From assembly GCF_024213195.1 (NCBI RefSeq), contig NZ_JANAVF010000011.1:124001-188000 (forward strand): a stretch of DNA of 64,000 nt. Reading direction: 5' to 3'. This stretch comes from Streptomyces sp. TBY4 (GTDB lineage: Bacteria > Actinomycetota > Actinomycetes > Streptomycetales > Streptomycetaceae). Positions 46,516 to 53,605 of the stretch are shown in pieces. A program made the translations under genes and the position numbers. The notes below the pieces were generated by a model. That model did not search any database and was not told the DNA's origin. It saw nothing but the letters and a program-made list of their open reading frames with translations. Positions within the stretch are counted from its first letter, which is position 1, and each line of letters starts with the position of its first letter.

Positions 46516-46670
46516 GCGACCTTCCCGTGATCGCGTTCTTCGTCGTGCTGGCGACCGGGGTCGTGGTCTGGCTCGTGGCGCTGGTCCTGGCCGTCGTCGG
46601 CCTGGCCCGCGGGGCGGTCCGTCTCTGGCAGGCCACCGTGGCCCGGGCGGTCGCCGCCCGCGTCGGGTGA
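46512..46670 (+). CDS. Small membrane protein (52 residues)
   Basis: One long membrane helix (VIAFFVVLATGVVVWLVALVLAVVGLA) and a short basic tail. Its place in the early region argues against a holin, but its function cannot be told. It overlaps the neighbouring genes by 4 bases each. Confidence 0.55.
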   Translation: MSDLPVIAFFVVLATGVVVWLVALVLAVVGLARGAVRLWQATVARAVAARVG

Positions 46671-46903
46671 GCAGGCCCGCCCGCCCCTGCGACTCCCTGT
46701 ACGTGCCTCACGGCTCGCAGCCCGCCCGCCTGTACCCGTGCGGGTGGCGCTGCGACCGGCACACCCCCAACGCGCTGGCCGGGCGGCCGGAGACGCCGCC
46801 CGGCCCCGGCGGGCCCGCAGGGTCCTACCTCACCCGCACTAACCCTCCCCCCGTACCCGAACCTTCGGAGGATTCATGTCCGCCCCCACCCCCCTCGACG
46901 TAG
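46667..46903 (+). CDS. Small Cys-containing phage protein
   Basis: 78 residues. CDSLYVPHGSQPARLYPCGWRCDRHTPNALAGRPE is a Cys/His-rich segment that may bind zinc; the C-terminus is Pro-rich. The 3' end overlaps the next gene by 28 bases, so a shorter product is possible. Confidence 0.5.
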   Translation: MSRPARPCDSLYVPHGSQPARLYPCGWRCDRHTPNALAGRPETPPGPGGPAGSYLTRTNPPPVPEPSEDSCPPPPPST

Positions 46904-47241
46904 CCGCCCGCGTCCGCCGGGCGCACGCCGACGGCTTCGGCTCCTCGTTCCGCGGTCGCTTCCAGCAGGGCATCCGGTGCAGCCAGATGCTCCCGCAGAC
47001 CCGCCTCGTCGCCCTCACGCTGGCCTCGCTCGCCTCGGACAGCGGCGAGATCGACGCCTCCGCGCAGCCCGGGCTGATGGGCCTGGTGGCCGCTACGGGA
47101 CTGACGCCCGGCCGCGCCGCCGTGAACCTGCGGATCCTCGAGCAGCGCGGCTGGCTGCAACCGCTGCGCGGCAGCCGGTACGAGACCACGGTCTTCACCC
47201 TGACGCTCCCGCTGTACCGCAGGACGGCCCTGCGCGAGTAG
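46876..47241 (+). CDS. Winged-helix-like phage protein, possible replication accessory
   Basis: 121 residues. The second half (MGLVAATGLTPGRAAVNLRILEQRGWLQPLRG) looks like a winged helix of the replication-regulator or MarR type. It lies directly upstream of the gene with origin-like iterons. GGAGG lies 5-6 bases before the ATG. Confidence 0.6.
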   Translation: MSAPTPLDVAARVRRAHADGFGSSFRGRFQQGIRCSQMLPQTRLVALTLASLASDSGEIDASAQPGLMGLVAATGLTPGRAAVNLRILEQRGWLQPLRGSRYETTVFTLTLPLYRRTALRE

Positions 47242-47286
47242 CTGCCCCCACCCACCCGTACGACGTCGCGAGACAGAGAGGCTCCC

Positions 47287-48270
47287 GTGCCCGACGAGCA
47301 GCAGCCGGACCACGCCAGCGGCGGCGTCCCGCACGCCTACCGCAACGCCCTGTACTGGCGGTGGACGCGGGATCTCCCCAAGCCCCTGCGCGGCGGGTTC
47401 CTCACCGTCCTCTACGCCCTGGCGGCGGCCGCCAACACCTCGGGCGTGCTGCGGATGCGGGACGGTAAGCCGATCCGTGTGCAGAGCGTGGCCGCCGCCT
47501 CGTGCTCGGATGTCAAGGACGTCCGGCGCTGGCTGGCCGCCGCGGTCGCCGCTGGTGTAGTCGCCACCGAGGAGCCCCCGGGCCCGGGCCGCCCGACCGT
47601 GTACGTGCTCATCATCTGCCCGCGTCCCGATTGGATCGCGGCCGTGGCGGCCCTGGAGGCCAAGCGGCGCCGCCGGCCGCAGAAGGAGGCGGCGCCGTGG
47701 GCCGAGGAGCCCGCCCCGGAGATGGGGGGACCGGCCCCCCATTCCGAGGGGGCGAATAGGGGGGACCGGCCCCCCAATTCGCTGGAAGGTAAATGGGGGG
47801 ACCGGCCCCCCTTGGAAATGGGGGGACCGGCCCCCCTTGAAATGGGGGGACCGGCCCCCCAACGTCCCAGGGTTACCCAGGTACTACCCCAGGGAGAGGC
47901 CGCTGTTGGTGGTCACCTGACCCTGGGGGTCGCTCCCCCCGGTGGAGACGATCCGCCGGACGCGGATCCGCCGGCGGCCACCGCCCGGCCGACCCTGGCG
48001 GTCACCGCCCAGGAGCGGCGCGATGACCGGGCCGCACAGGTCAAGGCGAAAAGCGCCGCCAACGGGGGGCAGATGCCGCTCCTGCTGTCGGTACGCGACC
48101 CCGAGCACGTGGCCACCGTCGCCGAGGTCCGCGCGGCCGCCGAGGACGACCCCGAGGCCATCCGGCGGGCGATCTGCACCCTGGGCCGCACCGAGGCCAT
48201 CCACGTCTACGGCTGGCGCCTGGTCTCCCCACACCTCACCGACGACATCACCGACACCGACACCGCCTGA
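47287..48270 (+). CDS. Predicted phage replication initiator-like protein containing iterons
   Basis: 327 residues. An N-terminal winged-helix-like domain (about 12-115, YRNALYWRWTRDLPKPLRGGFLTVLYALAAAAN, SCSDVKDVRRWLAAAVAAGVV) is followed by a low-complexity linker (about 145-195) encoded by five DNA iterons. The C-terminal domain contains VRDPEHVATVAEVRAAAEDD. The layout of an N-terminal DNA-binding domain with an iteron array inside the gene is like lambda O or P22 gene 18. GAGAGG precedes GTG 47,287. The replication role is inferred from layout, not from a recognised family. Confidence 0.6.
   Translation: MPDEQQPDHASGGVPHAYRNALYWRWTRDLPKPLRGGFLTVLYALAAAANTSGVLRMRDGKPIRVQSVAAASCSDVKDVRRWLAAAVAAGVVATEEPPGPGRPTVYVLIICPRPDWIAAVAALEAKRRRRPQKEAAPWAEEPAPEMGGPAPHSEGANRGDRPPNSLEGKWGDRPPLEMGGPAPLEMGGPAPQRPRVTQVLPQGEAAVGGHLTLGVAPPGGDDPPDADPPAATARPTLAVTAQERRDDRAAQVKAKSAANGGQMPLLLSVRDPEHVATVAEVRAAAEDDPEAIRRAICTLGRTEAIHVYGWRLVSPHLTDDITDTDTA
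47723..47861. repeat. Five palindromic iterons, possible replication origin
   Basis: A 19-bp palindrome of the type GGGGGGACCGGCCCCCC (plus one flanking base on each side) occurs at 47,723, 47,758, 47,794, 47,819 and 47,843. Start-to-start spacing is 35, 36, 25 and 24. Copies 1, 4 and 5 are read as MGGPAP, copies 2 and 3 as GDRPP, so the DNA and not the peptide is conserved. Confidence 0.85.
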
Positions 48271-48280
48271 GAGGGCCACC

Positions 48281-48475
48281 ATGACCATCGACCTCGCCCC
48301 CGCCGCCCTGGACCTCGACGAGGAATGGGAGGACGTCGCCCCGTTCGCGGCCGCGCCCGTACCGCCCGCCCTCACGGCCGCCGAGGCACTCGCCGCCCAC
48401 GGCCACCACGTCCACCTCGTCGCCGACGACGTGCAGTGCCTCACGCACTTCTGCACCGCCCTCCCCGGCGCCTGA
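48281..48475 (+). CDS. Small hypothetical phage protein
   Basis: 64 residues: an acidic start (LDLDEEWEDVAPF) and a C-terminal AAHGHHVHLVADDVQCLTHFCTALPGA with His and Cys that may bind metal. GAGAGGG lies upstream of the ATG. Function unknown. Confidence 0.55.
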   Translation: MTIDLAPAALDLDEEWEDVAPFAAAPVPPALTAAEALAAHGHHVHLVADDVQCLTHFCTALPGA

Positions 48476-48485
48476 GGAGCACCCG

Positions 48486-48803
48486 ATGCCCAGCGACCAC
48501 GACGTCGCCGCCTGCCCCAGCTGCGGGGAGCGCATCCGGTGGACCACCACCGCCACCGGCCGCCGCCAGGCCGTCAACGCCAACCCCAACCCCGCAGGGA
48601 ACGCGGCCGTGTACCGCGACGGCGTCGGGACCCTGCGGTCGCGTGGCCTGACCACCGAGCGCCCCAACCCCGAGGCGTACGAGCGGCTGTACATGCCGCA
48701 CGTCGCGACCTGCCCCGCCCCCCGCCGGCCGCGCTCCCGGCACACGGCGCCCCGGCAGCGGTCCGGGGTCAGGCCGGCGCCCTGGCAGGGGTGGACCCGA
48801 TGA
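48486..48803 (+). CDS. Small zinc-ribbon phage protein
   Basis: 105 residues. The N-terminal ACPSCGERIRW and the later HVATCPAPR give Cys pairs of a zinc ribbon. The rest is basic. Function unknown. The stop overlaps the next ATG (ATGA). Confidence 0.55.
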   Translation: MPSDHDVAACPSCGERIRWTTTATGRRQAVNANPNPAGNAAVYRDGVGTLRSRGLTTERPNPEAYERLYMPHVATCPAPRRPRSRHTAPRQRSGVRPAPWQGWTR

Positions 48804-49027
48804 CCACCAGGCCCAGGGTGGCCGTCGCCGAGGCGGTCGGCGCGGTGATCGCCGCGCAGCTGCAGCGGGACCTGGTCCAGCTGCTCGGGCAGCCGCTGCC
48901 CGACTCCGTCGCCGCCCTCCTCGGCCGCAACGCAGTCGCCGCGCTGCGGCAGGACGGCTGGCACATCGGTCCCATCCCGCCCACACCCGAACCCACCCCG
49001 GCCGACCCCGTAGGGAGCCCCGAATGA
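48800..49027 (+). CDS. Small hypothetical phage protein
   Basis: 75 residues, mainly one helical region (VAVAEAVGAVIAAQLQRDLVQLLGQPLPDSVAALLG) and a Pro-rich tail. No domain is recognised. ATGA overlaps on both sides. Confidence 0.5.
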   Translation: MTTRPRVAVAEAVGAVIAAQLQRDLVQLLGQPLPDSVAALLGRNAVAALRQDGWHIGPIPPTPEPTPADPVGSPE

Positions 49028-49401
49028 TCATCAATCTCACCGGCGAGGACATCCGCGTCTACGGGCCGGACGCCCCCGACGTCATCACCGACGACGTCCT
49101 CCACACCGGATGCACGGTCATCGCCGCCGAGGCCGAGCTCCCGCCGGCCCACCTGGGCTTCGAATCCGTGGACCTCGACGAGCCCAGAACCACGCTCCAC
49201 GGCGGCCAGCGCCTGGAGATCCACCTCGTGCGGTACCTCGTCCGGGACCTGCCCGCCTACCGCCCGGGCACGTACCTCCTCGTCGACCCCGCCATCGGCG
49301 CGTGCGTCCGGGGCCGTGCCGACCTCCTCGTCCCCCTCGACCAGGTCCACGACGCAACCGGCGCCCCGGTCGGCTACCGCTACCTCGTCAGCCCCTGCTG
49401 A
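49024..49401 (+). CDS. Hypothetical phage protein
   Basis: 125 residues, beta-rich: IINLTGEDIRVYGPDAPDVI, HLVRYLVRDLPAYRPGTYLLVD and GAPVGYRYLVSPC. Proteins of this pattern occur in other actinophages, but no function is known to me. Confidence 0.6.
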   Translation: MIINLTGEDIRVYGPDAPDVITDDVLHTGCTVIAAEAELPPAHLGFESVDLDEPRTTLHGGQRLEIHLVRYLVRDLPAYRPGTYLLVDPAIGACVRGRADLLVPLDQVHDATGAPVGYRYLVSPC

Positions 49402-49439
49402 CCCCCACACGCCCCGCACACCCCCGAGAAAGGGCCGCC

Positions 49440-49973
49440 ATGAAGATCAGCCCGGCCGTCGTGCTGCAGATGACCAGCGACGGGTACAGCGACCAGCAGA
49501 TCGCCGACCAGCTGCGCACCGACCGCGCGACCGTCACCGGCATCATCGACCTGCACAAGAGCCTCGCCGCCCGCGGGGCGCTCCCGAGCACGCCCCCGGC
49601 CAAGGAACGCCCCGGCGTCGCGAAGCTGCTGTCGTGGGCGCAGGGCCACGAGGCCGCGTCCGTACGGCGCAGCGCCGAGCGGGTCCACACGCTCCTCGAC
49701 GCCCTCCTCGTGCGGCACGAGGCCGAGTCCGAGCTCCTGACGGTCACGATGGAGGTCGTCGAGCTGGAGCAGCGCCTGGCCGAGGCCCGCACCCGGGCGG
49801 CCGCGCTCAAGCCCGGCGCCCGCCCGGCCCGCCCCACAGTCAAGCGCACGTACGACCCGGCCGTGGTCCGCGCCTGGGCCCGGCAGGCCGGAATCGCCTG
49901 CGCCCCCGCCGGCGTCGTCCCCAAGGCCGTCGTGGAGGCCTGGGAGCAGCGCGAGCGGCCGGCCGCGCCGTGA
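49440..49973 (+). CDS. HTH protein with Lsr2-like C-terminal domain
   Basis: 177 residues. The N-terminal helix-turn-helix (about 1-35) is PAVVLQMTSDGYSDQQIADQLRTDRATVTGIIDL. A helical middle is followed by a C-terminal segment (about 140-172, YDPAVVRAWARQAGIACAPAGVVPKAVVEAWEQ). That segment aligns with the DNA-binding domain of Lsr2, the actinobacterial H-NS analogue, but with AGV in place of the minor-groove RGR motif. It may be a nucleoid-type or anti-silencing factor; this is inference. Confidence 0.6.
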   Translation: MKISPAVVLQMTSDGYSDQQIADQLRTDRATVTGIIDLHKSLAARGALPSTPPAKERPGVAKLLSWAQGHEAASVRRSAERVHTLLDALLVRHEAESELLTVTMEVVELEQRLAEARTRAAALKPGARPARPTVKRTYDPAVVRAWARQAGIACAPAGVVPKAVVEAWEQRERPAAP

Positions 49974-50131
49974 ACATCCCGCCGAGCACGCTGCGGGTCC
50001 TGGCCGCGGCCATCGAGGACTACCGCACGGTGACCCCGCCCGACGAGGCCACCCCGGCCGCCCTCGCGGAGTACATCGCCATGTACCTCGTCGCCAGCAA
50101 CCTGACGATCCGCCCCCACACCAACGCCTGA
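49970..50131 (+). CDS. Small hypothetical phage protein
   Basis: 53 residues, helical: LRVLAAAIEDYRTVTPPDEATPAALAEYIAMYLVASNL. The GTGA overlap with the preceding gene indicates coupling. Function unknown. Confidence 0.5.
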   Translation: MNIPPSTLRVLAAAIEDYRTVTPPDEATPAALAEYIAMYLVASNLTIRPHTNA

Positions 50132-50141
50132 AGGAGGACCT

Positions 50142-50819
50142 GTGTCCCTCGCCACCGTCAGCCGCTCCCGGCCGCACGCCGACACCGAGCCCGCCGGCCA
50201 CTGGGCGGAGCTCGCACGCTGCAAGAACCGCCTGGCCGAGTTCGAGGCCAGCGAGGACGCCGCCCGCTCGATCTGCATGGCCTGCCCCGTCCGCATCCAG
50301 TGCCTGGCCGATGCGCTCGACGAGGAGGGCCAGGCCACCGCCGGCTACCGCGACGGCATCCGCGGCGGCCTGGACCCCCGCGAGCGGGCCGCCCTGGCCC
50401 GCGGCGAGCAGCCCGTGCCCGACGACACCCCGGGCAACCGGGAAGAGGCCGAGAAGTTCCTGAGGGCCGCGACGCTCTGCGACCGCCTCGTCACGGAGAT
50501 GCGCCGCAAGATGGGACTGCCCGTCGTCGCCGACCCCCAGAAGACCCCGCTCAAGCCGCTCACACTGCAGGAGCGCTTCGACCGGCGTACCCAGCCCGGA
50601 GACGACGGGCATCTACTATGGACCGGCCTGCCCGGCCTCATGACGGCCGGCCGCACGACCAGCGGCGTGATCGTCGCCTTCGAACTCGGCTACGGAAGGC
50701 CGCCCGAGGGCCAAGCCCGGGCCACCTGCGGGCAGGCCAGATGCGTCGCCTGGCAGCACCTGGCCGACCGCTCGATGCGCGAGGCCCTCGCCGCGGCCGC
50801 CCCGGCGACACAGCGGTGA
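50142..50819 (+). CDS. WhiB-like protein fused to an HNH-like domain
   Basis: 225 residues. The N-terminal WhiB domain (about 25-90) has four Cys (ARCKN, then ICMACPVRIQC), expected to hold a [4Fe-4S] cluster. It also has a GIRGGLDPRER turn in which the usual Trp of GVWGG is Arg. The C-terminal part (about 145-220) reads GHLLWTGLPG, VIVAFELGYGRPPEG, CGQARCVAWQHL, the Cys/His arrangement of phage HNH nucleases without an obvious catalytic His pair. GTG 50,142 follows AAGGAGG. Phage WhiB proteins can modulate host sporulation or transcription. Confidence 0.75.
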   Translation: MSLATVSRSRPHADTEPAGHWAELARCKNRLAEFEASEDAARSICMACPVRIQCLADALDEEGQATAGYRDGIRGGLDPRERAALARGEQPVPDDTPGNREEAEKFLRAATLCDRLVTEMRRKMGLPVVADPQKTPLKPLTLQERFDRRTQPGDDGHLLWTGLPGLMTAGRTTSGVIVAFELGYGRPPEGQARATCGQARCVAWQHLADRSMREALAAAAPATQR

Positions 50820-52075
50820 GCCCTCACACCTCCATGTCGCCTGCGGGGCCCGCCCGGCCCCGCATCGGCTCCCTCTGCACCGGCTACGGCGGCCTCGACG
50901 CCGCGGTCCACGCCGTGTTCGGCGGCACCACCGCCTGGGTGTCCGACATCGACCCGGGCGCCTCCCGAATCCTCAAGCACCGCATGCCCGACGTCCCCAA
51001 CCTGGGCGACCTCACCACGACCGACTGGGCCACCGTGGAACCCGTCGACATCGTGTGCGGCGGCTACCCCTGCCAGCCCTTCTCGCTCGCCGGGAACCTG
51101 AAAGGAACCGCAGATGAACGGCACATCTGGCCGGACATTGCCCGTGCCCTTGGGGTTCTACGACCCCGAATCGCGATCTTTGAGAACGTCGCAAACCACC
51201 TGCGACTCGGGTTCGATACCGTCCTCGCCGACCTTGCCAGCCTCGGGCTCGATGTTGAGTGGTGCGTTGTACGCGCGGACGAGGTCGGCGCTCCCCACCA
51301 GCGGCGCCGGCTCATCATCTACGCCAGCTCTCCCGACGCCACGGGCCAGGGACGCCCGGGGCAAGGGGTTCGAGGACGCGTTGCCGAACGTGGTGCAGCT
51401 GCTGCCGACGCCCCGAACCTCAGACAGGAACGGGCCGGGAGCACGCGGGGACGGTGGGCCGGATCTGCGGACGGTGGTCACCTTGCTGCCGACGCCGACG
51501 GCCACGCCCTACGGCAACAATCAGTCCCCCAGTCCGGGCTCGGCAGTACGGCCGTCGCTGCACTCACTGGCCCCGGCTCTGCTGCCAACCCCAAGGGCGT
51601 CGGACGGGGAGAAGGGGGGCCCGAATCAGCGAGGCAGCAAGGGCGACTTGGCGCTCCCATCGGCTGTGGTGCAGCTGCTCCCGACGCCGACCGTCGCGGA
51701 CTCCCGCGGGACCCGGAACATCACAGCCGGCCGGAACACGGACAACCCGAACGTGAGCCTCGGCTGGACGCTCACGGACGCCACCTACAGCGGCCGGATT
51801 GGGGCCGGTTCGCCCCCGCCGTCCGACGTTGGGAGGCCGCTACCGGGCGAACAGCTCCCGGGGCAACTGACGATCGAAATCGGCTGAGCCCGCTCTTCGT
51901 CGAGTGGCTGATGGGTCTGGAAGCCGGATGGGTCACCGACGTTCCCGACCTCTCCCGGACTCAGCAGCTGCACGCGCTCGGCAACGGAGTTGTTCCGCAG
52001 CAGGCCGAGGCCGCCATACGACTGCTCAGAGACAGGGCCACCAACGGCACTGCACACGCGTGGGTGCACCCGTGA
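50816..52075 (+). CDS. C5-cytosine DNA methyltransferase
   Basis: 419 residues. Motif I is IGSLCTGYGGLDAAV, motif IV VCGGYPCQPFSLAG with the catalytic Cys, motif VI IFENVAN, motif VIII QRRRL, and motif X QLHALGNGVVPQQ. The region between VIII and X (about 180-365) holds repeated ADAD/ADG segments typical of Streptomyces and phage enzymes. It should methylate cytosine in an unknown recognition site and protect the phage from restriction. GTGA overlap with the WhiB-like gene. A second, +1 frame is open inside it (51,114-51,887). Confidence 0.9.
   Translation: MSPHTSMSPAGPARPRIGSLCTGYGGLDAAVHAVFGGTTAWVSDIDPGASRILKHRMPDVPNLGDLTTTDWATVEPVDIVCGGYPCQPFSLAGNLKGTADERHIWPDIARALGVLRPRIAIFENVANHLRLGFDTVLADLASLGLDVEWCVVRADEVGAPHQRRRLIIYASSPDATGQGRPGQGVRGRVAERGAAAADAPNLRQERAGSTRGRWAGSADGGHLAADADGHALRQQSVPQSGLGSTAVAALTGPGSAANPKGVGRGEGGPESARQQGRLGAPIGCGAAAPDADRRGLPRDPEHHSRPEHGQPEREPRLDAHGRHLQRPDWGRFAPAVRRWEAATGRTAPGATDDRNRLSPLFVEWLMGLEAGWVTDVPDLSRTQQLHALGNGVVPQQAEAAIRLLRDRATNGTAHAWVHP
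51114..51887 (+). CDS. LPTP-repeat protein encoded in an overlapping frame
   Basis: 257 residues in the +1 frame of the methyltransferase gene, 258 codons without a stop. The product starts with a segment containing GFYDPESRSLRTSQ and SGALYARTRSALPT, then has five (L)LPTP motifs each followed by a Ser/Asp/Gly-type stretch. From memory this is the make-up of LPTP proteins in other actinophages, where it is read as a gene of its own. AAAGGA at 51,101-51,106 is 7 bases before the ATG. It lacks any known catalytic motif, and expression is not proven. Confidence 0.5.
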   Translation: MNGTSGRTLPVPLGFYDPESRSLRTSQTTCDSGSIPSSPTLPASGSMLSGALYARTRSALPTSGAGSSSTPALPTPRARDARGKGFEDALPNVVQLLPTPRTSDRNGPGARGDGGPDLRTVVTLLPTPTATPYGNNQSPSPGSAVRPSLHSLAPALLPTPRASDGEKGGPNQRGSKGDLALPSAVVQLLPTPTVADSRGTRNITAGRNTDNPNVSLGWTLTDATYSGRIGAGSPPPSDVGRPLPGEQLPGQLTIEIG

Positions 52076-52317
52076 GCGCCTCGATCACCCTGCGGTGCAA
52101 CACGGTCTGGTGCGAGAGCGCGTGCACCGGAGCGATCACGACCTACTGCAGCAGCATCGCCGAGGCGCGCGCGGCCGCCGGCGCCCAAGGCTGGCGCTCG
52201 CACCCGTCCGACGTCGACTACTGCCCGGGCTGCTCCGGGACCAGGAGCCCCGGCGCCAAAGCCGCCGTCCGGCGGCTGCTCCCACGACCGCCCCGCCAGA
52301 GGAAGTCGCGTCCGTGA
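52072..52317 (+). CDS. Small Cys-rich phage protein
   Basis: 81 residues with CNTVWCESACTG near the start and YCPGCSGT later, a probable zinc ribbon, and a basic tail RRLLPRPPRQRKSRP. The GTGA overlap couples it to the methyltransferase. Function unknown. Confidence 0.55.
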   Translation: MSASITLRCNTVWCESACTGAITTYCSSIAEARAAAGAQGWRSHPSDVDYCPGCSGTRSPGAKAAVRRLLPRPPRQRKSRP

Positions 52318-52424
52318 AAGCCCTCGCACTCCTCGCCGTGTGGACCGCGGCCAGTTTCTTCGCGTTCCTCGTCCTCGCCCGCATCGGCTACAACCTCAAG
52401 CGCCACCTCAGGAGCCACCGATGA
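52314..52424 (+). CDS. Very small membrane peptide (36 residues)
   Basis: A single hydrophobic helix (LALLAVWTAASFFAFLVLA) and a basic tail (NLKRHLRSHR). It overlaps both neighbours (GTGA and ATGA), which supports translation. Function unknown. Confidence 0.45.
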   Translation: MKALALLAVWTAASFFAFLVLARIGYNLKRHLRSHR

Positions 52425-53065
52425 ACCTCTGCGTATGCCGGACCGAGCTGACGGACGGATACCTCTGCGCACGCTGCCGGGCGGCAACGCACGGCCGGCT
52501 GCTGCGGATCCCTTCCCTGTACCGGCTCCTGGAACCCGAGCTGCAGCCCACGGCGGCCGCGCCCTCGTACGGCCGCGTGCGCCTCGTCGAGGCGCCCATG
52601 CCCGTGTCCGCCGAGGTGCTGACCATGCGCGGCCCCGGCGGCATCGTGGGCGTCCTGGAGGACTGGTGGGCCGCCATGCAGGCCTCCCGCGCCGGATCGG
52701 CTCCCGTGATCAGCGGGACGGTCGAACAGCGCGTCGGCACGGCCGCGGGGCGCCTGGCGTTCCACCTTGACTTCGTCGTCGACTGGGCCGAGGCAGGATC
52801 CCTCGCCACCGAGATCCGCCGGCTCGACGAGCGGGCCCTGGCGATCGTCTGCCCGCCCGACACCCGAGAGCACGGCGAGCGCCTCGGCCCCTGCCCCGCC
52901 GAGACCGGCACGGGCGCTGTGTGCGGGGCCGTCCTGCGCTACTACCGCGGGAGCTCCCCCAAGAAGGTCACCTGCCCGTGGTGCGAGGTGGTCTACCCGC
53001 CGCACTCCTGGGCCGACCTGAAGGCCTGGATCGACCACGACGAGGAGGTGCTCCTCGCCGGGTAA
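52421..53065 (+). CDS. Phage protein with two zinc-ribbon modules
   Basis: 214 residues. CVCRTELTDGYLCARC at the N-terminus and CPAETGTGAVCGAVLRYY...CPWCEVVYPP near the C-terminus give two Cys-rich modules around a helical core (EDWWAAMQASRAG, LATEIRRLDERALAI). Similar proteins are common in Streptomyces phages; function unknown. ATGA overlap upstream. Confidence 0.65.
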   Translation: MNLCVCRTELTDGYLCARCRAATHGRLLRIPSLYRLLEPELQPTAAAPSYGRVRLVEAPMPVSAEVLTMRGPGGIVGVLEDWWAAMQASRAGSAPVISGTVEQRVGTAAGRLAFHLDFVVDWAEAGSLATEIRRLDERALAIVCPPDTREHGERLGPCPAETGTGAVCGAVLRYYRGSSPKKVTCPWCEVVYPPHSWADLKAWIDHDEEVLLAG

Positions 53066-53153
53066 CCCCCGGACAGCAGAACGGCCCCCGCCGGTGCACG
53101 AACACCAACGAGGGCCTGACCGACACCCCTTGAATCGACCAAGGAGAGCAGCT

Positions 53154-53312
53154 GTGCCCGATCTTGCCACGCCCACCCCCACCCCCGCACACGAGCCCCA
53201 GCGGCTCCGCATCGCCACCGGCCGCGTCGAGCGCCACGGTGGCCGCACGCTCATCCTGTGCACCACCACGGACGGCGTCTCGGTCACCGCCTACCGGGCG
53301 GTGACCCGATGA
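53154..53312 (+). CDS. Small hypothetical phage protein
   Basis: 52 residues, beta-type: LRIATGRVERHGGRTLILCTTTDGVSVTAYRAVTR. AAGGAGAG lies upstream of GTG 53,154. Function unknown. Confidence 0.5.
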   Translation: MPDLATPTPTPAHEPQRLRIATGRVERHGGRTLILCTTTDGVSVTAYRAVTR

Positions 53313-53572
53313 CCGGCCTGCCGCCCACCGAGACATGCCGGGCCCTGCTCCTGCAGATGGCCGCCTACCTCGACCGCTCCCGCCCCACCGGCGTGATGTG
53401 GCCCGAGGGCCGCGGCATCATCGCCGGCCACCTCGCCGCCGAGCACTACGGCATCCGCACCGACCTCGTCGCCACCATCGAGGCCGAACTCCTCGACCAC
53501 GCCCCGGCCGTCACCCCCGGCATCCTGCGCGGCCAGTACGCCGAGCAGCTGCGCGACGCCGCCCGCTCCTGA
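53309..53572 (+). CDS. Small hypothetical phage protein
   Basis: 87 residues, helical (CRALLLQMAAYLDRSRP, RGIIAGHLAAEHYGIRTDLVATIEAELL). The ATGA overlap couples it to the preceding gene. No domain is recognised. Confidence 0.5.
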   Translation: MTGLPPTETCRALLLQMAAYLDRSRPTGVMWPEGRGIIAGHLAAEHYGIRTDLVATIEAELLDHAPAVTPGILRGQYAEQLRDAARS

Positions 53573-53605
53573 CCCACCCGCCCCCCGGCCGGGCCCGCCG
53601 CACTC

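Noticed and set aside
46512..46670. Holin gene
   Set aside because: A single-helix protein in the early region, far from any endolysin gene; position and topology do not support a holin.
47720..47865. CRISPR array, because of regularly spaced repeats
   Set aside because: Repeats are short palindromes with 5-17-base spacers and lie within a coding frame; no cas genes are present.
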